The position numbers were made by a program, and so were the translations under genes. Under the pieces are notes generated by a model. It saw only the letters and a program-made list of their open reading frames with translations. It did not search any database and had not been told where the DNA came from. A DNA stretch of 7,049 bases, taken from Pseudomonadota bacterium (GTDB lineage: Bacteria; SZUA-182; DTGQ01). Each line of letters starts with the position of its first letter. The first letter of the stretch is position 1. Of the stretch, positions 1 through 5,625 are shown in pieces. Location of the stretch: the NCBI GenBank assembly GCA_030605265.1, contig JAUWIR010000239.1:1-7049 (forward strand), in the 5' to 3' direction.

Positions 1-1301
1 GCCCCGCCAAAAGCGAGTAAAGAGCATTGGCGAACATCTATACCCTTTTCCATAGTTGCTTTTCTTATCCCCCTGAGCATATTAGCGTTTACTACGGAAC
101 GAATACCTAATATGGTGTCATCCAGCCCAAAATGAATACTTATGGCTAATCTCACTATTACCTCTTGAGATCGCTCTATATTGATAGATACCCCGGTTTT
201 AGAAAAAGACTCCGGATAAAGGAGACCTGCTAAAAGATTACTGTCAGTCACTGTTGGCTGCTCTCCCCCCAAGGCATAACACGCTGGGCCAGGATCAGCC
301 CCGGCGCTCATTGGCCCGACCCGTAAAGCGCCCCCTTTATCAATCCAGGCTATTGAACCTCCACCTGCGCCTATAGTAGTGATATCAATCATGGGAAGCT
401 GTATAGGTAATGTGTCAATTTCTCCAGTATCAGTTATTAATGGAGTATAATCAATGATCGCTGAAAAATCAGCGCTTGTTCCCCCCATGTCAAAAGTCAC
501 TAAATTGGGACGATTAATCTTTCTCCCAAGAAGAGCAGCTCCGGCAACTCCTCCGGCAGGACCGGAAAGAATAACTTCTACAGGAAAAATCTCTTCCGGT
601 GTAGCCACCCCTCCATTTGATTTCATTACAAAATAAGTGGCCAGGTTACTGGTATCCTTTAGGAAAAGACTAATTCTTTTAAGATATATTTGCAAAACCG
701 GCTGAACATAGGCATTAATAGAAGTCGTCGAAGCCCTTTCATACTCCCTGAATTGAGGGATAATATAAGAGGATCGAGAGACAAAGATTTTTTCTTCTTG
801 CAAGGCTTTTTCCAGGAGTAATTCATGGATTGGATTTTTATAAGAAAAAAGAAGGCATATAGCTGCAACCCTTATCCCTTGCTCTTTTATTTTCCGTGCT
901 ATAGATTTTGCCCCTTCTATTGAAAGGGGGAAAAGAACCGATCCATCTTGCGCCAAACGCTCAGGGACTTCAAAACAAAGGGATTGATCCACAACAGGTT
1001 CCGAGCGAGCACAATTAAAATCATAGAGCCTGGGTCTTTTTTGCCTGCCAATATGCAAAAGGTCTCGAAAACCCTTAGTCACCAGAAAAGCGACTTTCTC
1101 TCCTTTTCTTTCCAAAAGGGCGTTTGTAGCAACAGTGGTCCCATGAGAAAAGGAAGTTACCTCAGGCATCCCCTTGAGAGCTTCTACTATGGCGCTATCC
1201 GGTTGCCGAGGAGTAGAAAGTACCTTTTGCCCTTTGAGGCCTCTCTTATCAAAAGTAACAATATCAGTAAAGGTCCCGCCAATGTCCGTGGCTACTCTCA
1301 T
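1..1301 (-). CDS. Hydantoinase A / 5-oxoprolinase family protein (HyuA-like), C-terminus cut by left window edge
   Basis: Reading leftward from the ATG at 1301-1299, the frame stays open for 433 codons to the window edge; family members are usually about 650-700 residues, so roughly a third is missing. Visible motifs: DIGGTFTD at residues 6-13 (first phosphate-binding loop of the actin/HSP70-like ATPase fold), SHGTTVATNALLER 52-65, SNGGVATPEE 228-237, LSGPAGGVAGA 245-255, DMGGTSAD 271-278 (second phosphate-binding loop), GAGGGSIAWID 311-321, and SAGADPGPACY 332-342. The N-terminal hydant_A domain and most of the hydantoinase core are therefore present. Known members perform ATP-dependent ring opening of hydantoins or 5-oxoproline, or are subunits of acetone or acetophenone carboxylases, usually with a HyuB-type partner; the substrate cannot be told from this sequence. 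The start is fixed by the ATPase loop lying six residues in, although no clear Shine-Dalgarno precedes it. The gene begins 18 bp after glgP and is probably co-transcribed. A partner hyuB, if present, would lie beyond the left edge. Family assignment is confident, function is not. Confidence 0.93.
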   Translation of the reverse strand, partial: MRVATDIGGTFTDIVTFDKRGLKGQKVLSTPRQPDSAIVEALKGMPEVTSFSHGTTVATNALLERKGEKVAFLVTKGFRDLLHIGRQKRPRLYDFNCARSEPVVDQSLCFEVPERLAQDGSVLFPLSIEGAKSIARKIKEQGIRVAAICLLFSYKNPIHELLLEKALQEEKIFVSRSSYIIPQFREYERASTTSINAYVQPVLQIYLKRISLFLKDTSNLATYFVMKSNGGVATPEEIFPVEVILSGPAGGVAGAALLGRKINRPNLVTFDMGGTSADFSAIIDYTPLITDTGEIDTLPIQLPMIDITTIGAGGGSIAWIDKGGALRVGPMSAGADPGPACYALGGEQPTVTDSNLLAGLLYPESFSKTGVSINIERSQEVIVRLAISIHFGLDDTILGIRSVVNANMLRGIRKATMEKGIDVRQCSLLAFGG

Positions 1302-1319
1302 AGCATCAATTCTAAAAAT

Positions 1320-3434
1320 CTATATAAAAGGTGAGTTCATTTGGCAGGTTAATATGCCTGCAGCAGGTAAATAACAATGAGTTACATAATCCATAACCAT
1401 GCGATCAGAGCTAAAACGCCAACCCAAAGTACTCATTGCCTGCTTTACTCGCCGTACCCAATGGATGGGTACTCCCTCTTCATTTTGGTCATAATAGAGG
1501 GGGATCACTTCTTCTTCCAAGGCTTGAAAAGCTGCCTCCCGATCTTTCGGGTCCCTCACGGAAACATCCTCATTCCGGCTACTCCCTATAGCAAATCCAT
1601 TACTGCCGGTATATCCTTCAGGCCACCACCCATCAAGTATTGAAAGGTTTAACCCGCCATTTAAGGAAACTTTCATTCCACTTGTTCCACATGCCTCGCG
1701 ACCTTGTCGAGGAGTATTTAACCAAAGGTCTACCCCTTGAACAAGATGCCGCCCTACATTGATATTGTAATCCTCAATAAAAACAACTTTTCCATATACT
1801 TTTGGGTTCGCAGCGAATTGGTTTACTTTTTTTATTAACTGCCGGCCAAGCTCATCTTTTGGATGGGCTTTACCGGAAAAGACAAATTGTACTGGTCGCT
1901 TGGGATCAGAGATTAATTTTGTAATCCTTTCAAAATCATCCAAAAGGAGAGTAGGCCTTTTATAGTCTGTGAACCGTCTGGCAAAACCGATAGTCAGGGC
2001 GTGGGGATCAAAATTGATATCTTGAGGATGGGCACGATGGGGGATACGAGGTAAAAATTCAAGCAATTGGGTCTTGAGAAGCAGGATTACATTCCATAAT
2101 TCCTCATCCGGTATGGAGTGAATGTGAGACCAAATGCTTTCTTCACCAATCCTCTGCTCCCAACCTGGAGGGAAATATTGATGAAAGAGTTTTTTCATAA
2201 TTGGCGAAAGCCACCCTAAAACATTTATCCCATTGGTGATATGTCCTATGGGTACTTCCTGTGGAGATCGCGAGGGCCATAACTCTTGCCACATATGGCG
2301 ACTGACTTTGCCATGAATAAAAGATACGGCATTTGATTTACTGGCTATTTTTAATCCCAGCACAGACATACAAAAAAGCTCACCCCTATCTCCCGGACGG
2401 ATTCTCCCAAGGTCCATAAATTGCTCATGGTTGAGGCCAAAGGCCTTTTGATACTGCCACAAGGTATGTCCGATAAGGTGGGAGGTAAAACAATCATGCC
2501 CTGCAGGCACTGGTGTATGGGTAGTAAAAATGGTTCGTGATCTGGCCTGATTTTTAGCATCCTCAAAAGAAAGACCATGTTTTTCCATGATATATCGGGT
2601 ATATTCTAAAGTTGCAAAAGCACAATGCCCCTCATTAAGATGGATAACCCCGGGTTTGATCCCAAGGGCCAATAATAATCTCATTCCTCCAATACCTAAG
2701 ATAATTTCTTGGGAAAGTCGCACAGATTCATCACCACCGTACAATCGCAATCCCAGTTCCTGAATGCCAATTTTATCAACAGCGCTTTCCATATCAAGAA
2801 AATACAAGGTGACCCTGCCAAGATTCACAGTCCATGCCCCTATTTGCACGGTCTCCCCTTGTATGGGTAAACTAATGTTTAAAGGTTGTCCATCTTTATC
2901 AGTTACCCTCACCAAAGGAAGGTCTTCGGGATTCAACTGCTCATATTCCTCAATCTGCTCCCCACTTTCAGATATTACTTGATGGAAATACCCTTCTCTA
3001 TAAAAAAGGCTCACCCCGATCATGGGAATACCCAAATCAGAGGCGCTCTTGAGATGGTCGCCTGAGAGGATACCAAGTCCTCCGGAATAAAGAGGTATAG
3101 ACTCATGAAGGCCGAATTCCGCACAAAAGTAAACCACAGGCCGGGCAGCTAAGGGGCCGGAATTTTTACATCCCCAGGTATTGCTACAGGTTAAATAGCG
3201 GTTCAATTCAGAAAAAACACGATGAATGGTAATGCGAACAGAAGGGTCCTTGGCCAGCTCCGCTAAACGTTCATGCCCAAGTTTTTTTAAGAATACGGAA
3301 GGGTTGTGTCTGCTTTCCCGCCACAACTTAGGATCTATATTGCGCCATACATCAATGGCTTCAGGATGCCAGGTCCACCATAAATTATGAATGAGCTGCT
3401 CCATTCGCTCTTTTAATAACTCAGGCTCGGTCAT
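1320..3434 (-). CDS. glgP: Alpha-glucan (glycogen/maltodextrin) phosphorylase, GT35, DUF3417-containing short form
   Basis: This complete 704-residue cytoplasmic enzyme is predicted to release glucose-1-phosphate from the non-reducing ends of alpha-1,4-glucans using inorganic phosphate and pyridoxal phosphate. The N-terminus matches the DUF3417 region typical of this subfamily (LWWTWHPEA, residues 18-26, to roughly residue 95). The phosphorylase core follows: YFCAEFGLHESIPLYSGGLG 102-121, HLNEGHCAF 265-273, TTHTPVPAGHD 304-314, HITNGINV 398-405, GFARRFTDYKRP 483-494, FSGKAHPKD 519-527 and EACGTSGMK 580-588. Lys588 aligns with the lysine that forms the Schiff base with PLP in glycogen phosphorylases. 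Many DUF3417 relatives run to about 830-860 residues; this one is shorter but ends in the usual tail (HWVRRVKQAM, then DRMVMDYV). The ATG at 3434 has a GAGGG Shine-Dalgarno six bases upstream. The gene starts 35 bp after ligA, suggesting co-transcription, though its role is unrelated to repair. Whether it prefers glycogen or maltodextrin cannot be seen. Confidence 0.95.
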   Translation of the reverse strand: MTEPELLKERMEQLIHNLWWTWHPEAIDVWRNIDPKLWRESRHNPSVFLKKLGHERLAELAKDPSVRITIHRVFSELNRYLTCSNTWGCKNSGPLAARPVVYFCAEFGLHESIPLYSGGLGILSGDHLKSASDLGIPMIGVSLFYREGYFHQVISESGEQIEEYEQLNPEDLPLVRVTDKDGQPLNISLPIQGETVQIGAWTVNLGRVTLYFLDMESAVDKIGIQELGLRLYGGDESVRLSQEIILGIGGMRLLLALGIKPGVIHLNEGHCAFATLEYTRYIMEKHGLSFEDAKNQARSRTIFTTHTPVPAGHDCFTSHLIGHTLWQYQKAFGLNHEQFMDLGRIRPGDRGELFCMSVLGLKIASKSNAVSFIHGKVSRHMWQELWPSRSPQEVPIGHITNGINVLGWLSPIMKKLFHQYFPPGWEQRIGEESIWSHIHSIPDEELWNVILLLKTQLLEFLPRIPHRAHPQDINFDPHALTIGFARRFTDYKRPTLLLDDFERITKLISDPKRPVQFVFSGKAHPKDELGRQLIKKVNQFAANPKVYGKVVFIEDYNINVGRHLVQGVDLWLNTPRQGREACGTSGMKVSLNGGLNLSILDGWWPEGYTGSNGFAIGSSRNEDVSVRDPKDREAAFQALEEEVIPLYYDQNEEGVPIHWVRRVKQAMSTLGWRFSSDRMVMDYVTHCYLPAAGILTCQMNSPFI

Positions 3435-3438
3435 TTAT

Positions 3439-3447
3439 TCCCTCTCT
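3439..3447 (-). promoter_or_regulatory. Ribosome binding site of glgP
   Basis: On the minus strand the sequence AGAGAGGGA is followed by ATAA and then the ATG of glgP. The GAGG core sits six bases before the start, which is near-ideal spacing and supports the start at 3434. It lies in the 35-bp gap after ligA. That gap also holds a run of eight T residues and a TATAAA, but no hairpin and no credible -35/-10 pair, so I call only the ribosome binding site here. Confidence 0.75.
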
Positions 3448-3469
3448 TTTATACCTCAAAAAAAACCCT

Positions 3470-5614
3470 CTATATATTTCGGTCCTCTTGATATTTATTG
3501 ATGAACTTTATAAATTCCTTTTCGTCCATGATAGGAATATTTTTTCTTTTGGCTTCCTGTAATTTTGAGCCTGCCCCCGGCCCGGCAACAACATAGCTTG
3601 TTTCACCACTCACACTGGATGTAGCCCTTCCTCCCAAAGACTCAACCATTTGTTTCGCTTCAGCTCGTGTCCACTGCTCCAGCCCGCCGGTAAAAACAAA
3701 CGTCATATGCTCAAGAGGTCTGCCTCCCTCTTTTTCAGTTGGATTGGACATGGTGAGTCCTAAATTCTGCATTTCAAAAATTTCTTGTTGATTCTCTTCA
3801 TTAGAAAAAAAAGTTGTAATGCTAAAAGCCACCTCAGGACCAATCTCCTTAATAGTTAGCAGATCCTCAACATTTGCTGCTATGAGATCATCAATAGTAG
3901 GAAAATGTGCTGCCAATACAGTAGCCAGATGTACGCCAACCAGAGGAATCCCCAGAGCAAAAAGAAACCGGGGGAAGGGTTGATTTTTACTCTTCTCTAT
4001 GGCCTCACAAAGATTGTCTACAGATTTATCAGCCATTCTCTCCATGGTGAGTAAATCTTTTTTCTCTAATTTATAAATCGAGGAAAGTTTTCTCACCAAC
4101 CCAAGATTAACCAATTGCACAGCCATTTTTTCCCCAAGCCCTTCTATATTCATCCCTCCTTTGGAAGAAAAATGACTTACTCTCTTTCGAAGTTGCGCCT
4201 GGCAGCTAATGCCTGTACAAAGAGCGCGCTTTTTATCATCACTCATAATTACTTTAGCGCCGCAAACCGGGCATTGAGAGGGCATGTGAAATATTTTTTC
4301 CGGTCCCTTCCGTTTTTCTTTAATCGGTTTGACTACATAGGGGATTACGTCTCCTGCCCTTTCCACCAACACCTCGTCGCCGACACGGATATCTTTTCGC
4401 TCAATTTCACTTTGATTATGCAATGAGGCACGACTTACTTCTACCCCTGCTATCTTGACAGGCTGCAAAAGCGCCACAGGAGTTAAGACCCCTGTTCTGC
4501 CGACTTGGACCTCAATGGCCTTCACATGAGTATTCATTTGCCTTGCTTCGAATTTATAAGCCAGGGCCCAGCGAGGATCTCGAGTCCGAAAGCCCAAGGT
4601 CCGACGATCAGATAAATCATTCACCTTAAAAACCACCCCGTCTATTTCATACTCTAAATTATCTCGCCTTTCAGCTAACTCTTCATGATAGTGAATGGCC
4701 TCTTGAATACCTGAACAAACCTTAGAGTACCTTTTATTCACTCGGAGGCCCCAGTTGCTCATCGTTTGTAATACTTCCCAATGAGTTGTAAAATGATATT
4801 CTTCAGTTTGAACAAGTTCGTAGAAAAAAATATGCAAGGGCCTTTTGGCAGTAATTTTAGGATCAAGTTGTCGCAAAGAGCCTGCAGCTGCATTCCTTGG
4901 ATTAGCAAAAAGATTTTCACCTATCCTCATTCTTTCATCATTTAATTTTTTAAATTCATCCTTGCGCATAAACACTTCGCCACGCACTACTAATTGATCA
5001 GGAAAAGGGATTTCTCCTTGATTTAACAAAACCAGCGGCACTTCTTTTATTGTTTTAATATTGGCGGTAATATTCTCCCCGGTTTGCCCATCTCCCCTGG
5101 TAGAAGCTACTATGAGACGACCCTTTTCATAAATAATCTCTACGGCCAAGCCGTCATATTTTGGTTCAGCAACAAATTCAACTGATTTTTCCTCCAATAC
5201 AGCTGAGCCGGCATTTTTTGGTTCGGCAACAAATAATACTGATTTTTTCTCCAATTTTTCTCGACAGTTTTTCCCAAAATTTGCCACATCATCTTGATTA
5301 TACACTGTTTTCAAACTAAGCATCGGCGTTGGGTGTTTCACTGTACCTAAAGCCTCTTGTACCTCCCCCCCCACTTGCTGTGTGGGAGAATCAGGGCTTT
5401 GAAATTCAGGAAACTTTTCTTCCAGTGCCTTTAATGCTTCCATTAATTGATCGAATTCATGATCAGAAATGACCGGTTCATCCAAAACGTAATAGCGGTA
5501 ATTATGAAACCGAATTGCCTCTCGGAGCTCATCAATAACTTTCTTGGCTTCTTCTTTGCCGGCCACTGCCTGCCAATCAGCCTTAGGGTGATTAGCTATC
5601 ATACCCTCTTTCAT
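3470..5614 (-). CDS. ligA: NAD+-dependent DNA ligase LigA with a duplicated adenylation-motif segment
   Basis: This 714-residue protein seals nicks in DNA using NAD+ and is the replicative ligase in most bacteria. Domains in order: NMN-binding Ia domain (HNYRYYVLDEP 37-47, SDHEFDQLM 50-58); adenylation domain with motif I EPKYDG 150-155 (Lys152 is the expected AMP acceptor), TRGDG 172-176, RGEVFM 211-216, NPRNAAAGSLRQLD 238-251, EIDGVVFKVND 323-333 and WALAYKFEA 349-357; OB fold about 362-432 (VQVGRTGVLTPVA); a four-cysteine zinc finger, Cys448, Cys451, Cys466, Cys471; helix-hairpin-helix repeats about 485-615; and a C-terminal BRCT domain about 634-705. The usual length is near 670. The excess is a 19-residue in-frame tandem duplication ending just before motif I (residues 121-139 repeat as 140-158) and a roughly 20-residue N-terminal extension. 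The duplicated upstream copy reads EPKNAG, so only the downstream copy looks catalytic. The ATG overlaps the polX stop; a second ATG at codon 5 is a possible alternative start. Activity is likely but not certain, given the insertion. Confidence 0.96.
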   Translation of the reverse strand: MKEGMIANHPKADWQAVAGKEEAKKVIDELREAIRFHNYRYYVLDEPVISDHEFDQLMEALKALEEKFPEFQSPDSPTQQVGGEVQEALGTVKHPTPMLSLKTVYNQDDVANFGKNCREKLEKKSVLFVAEPKNAGSAVLEEKSVEFVAEPKYDGLAVEIIYEKGRLIVASTRGDGQTGENITANIKTIKEVPLVLLNQGEIPFPDQLVVRGEVFMRKDEFKKLNDERMRIGENLFANPRNAAAGSLRQLDPKITAKRPLHIFFYELVQTEEYHFTTHWEVLQTMSNWGLRVNKRYSKVCSGIQEAIHYHEELAERRDNLEYEIDGVVFKVNDLSDRRTLGFRTRDPRWALAYKFEARQMNTHVKAIEVQVGRTGVLTPVALLQPVKIAGVEVSRASLHNQSEIERKDIRVGDEVLVERAGDVIPYVVKPIKEKRKGPEKIFHMPSQCPVCGAKVIMSDDKKRALCTGISCQAQLRKRVSHFSSKGGMNIEGLGEKMAVQLVNLGLVRKLSSIYKLEKKDLLTMERMADKSVDNLCEAIEKSKNQPFPRFLFALGIPLVGVHLATVLAAHFPTIDDLIAANVEDLLTIKEIGPEVAFSITTFFSNEENQQEIFEMQNLGLTMSNPTEKEGGRPLEHMTFVFTGGLEQWTRAEAKQMVESLGGRATSSVSGETSYVVAGPGAGSKLQEAKRKNIPIMDEKEFIKFINKYQEDRNI
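5141..5254 (-). repeat. 57-bp in-frame tandem duplication inside ligA
   Basis: Two adjacent 57-bp units, 5198-5254 (upstream in the gene) and 5141-5197 (downstream), align without gaps at 47 of 57 positions. They encode residues 121-139 (LEKKSVLFVAEPKNAGSAV) and 140-158 (LEEKSVEFVAEPKYDGLAV), identical at 14 of 19 residues. Of the ten base differences, three are synonymous and seven fall in the five codons that change the amino acid. The downstream unit carries the canonical KxDG adenylation motif and leads directly into the conserved domain. The upstream unit has lost the aspartate. The amount of divergence argues against a recent slippage event or an assembly duplication. Confidence 0.93.
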
Positions 5615-5625
5615 ACCCTTCCCTT
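5611..5625 (-). promoter_or_regulatory. polX/ligA ATGA stop-start overlap with upstream purine-rich ribosome binding site
   Basis: The polX stop TGA (5613-5611) and the ligA start ATG (5614-5612) share two bases, giving ATGA. The last polX codons supply AAGGGAAGGG ending one base before the ATG; its first AAGGGA portion lies at a workable Shine-Dalgarno distance. This arrangement is typical of translational coupling, where ribosomes finishing polX re-initiate on ligA. It favours the first ATG of ligA over the one four codons later, which has only a GAGGG placed one base before it. Confidence 0.7.

Noticed and set aside
1..1301. Possible frameshift or pseudogene in the hydantoinase-like gene
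   Set aside because: Codon-by-codon reading gives 433 uninterrupted codons with family motifs in the right order and one frame; it is only truncated by the window edge.
948..1334. Plus-strand 128-codon open frame
   Set aside because: It lies antisense to the well-conserved N-terminus of the hydantoinase-like gene, its translation has no recognisable motif, and it runs into the glgP end; it is a shadow frame.
1344..1361. Small inverted repeat GCAGG/CCTGC near the glgP end
   Set aside because: The stem is only five base pairs with an eight-base loop, lies within the glgP coding sequence and is not followed directly by a T run on the minus strand, so it is not a convincing terminator.
3435..3469. 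Run of eight T residues after ligA as a possible terminator
   Set aside because: There is no stable GC-rich hairpin immediately upstream on the transcript, so an intrinsic terminator is not supported.
4115..4426. Plus-strand 103-codon open frame inside ligA
   Set aside because: It is fully antisense to the OB-fold and zinc-finger region of LigA and has no recognisable domain or ribosome binding site.
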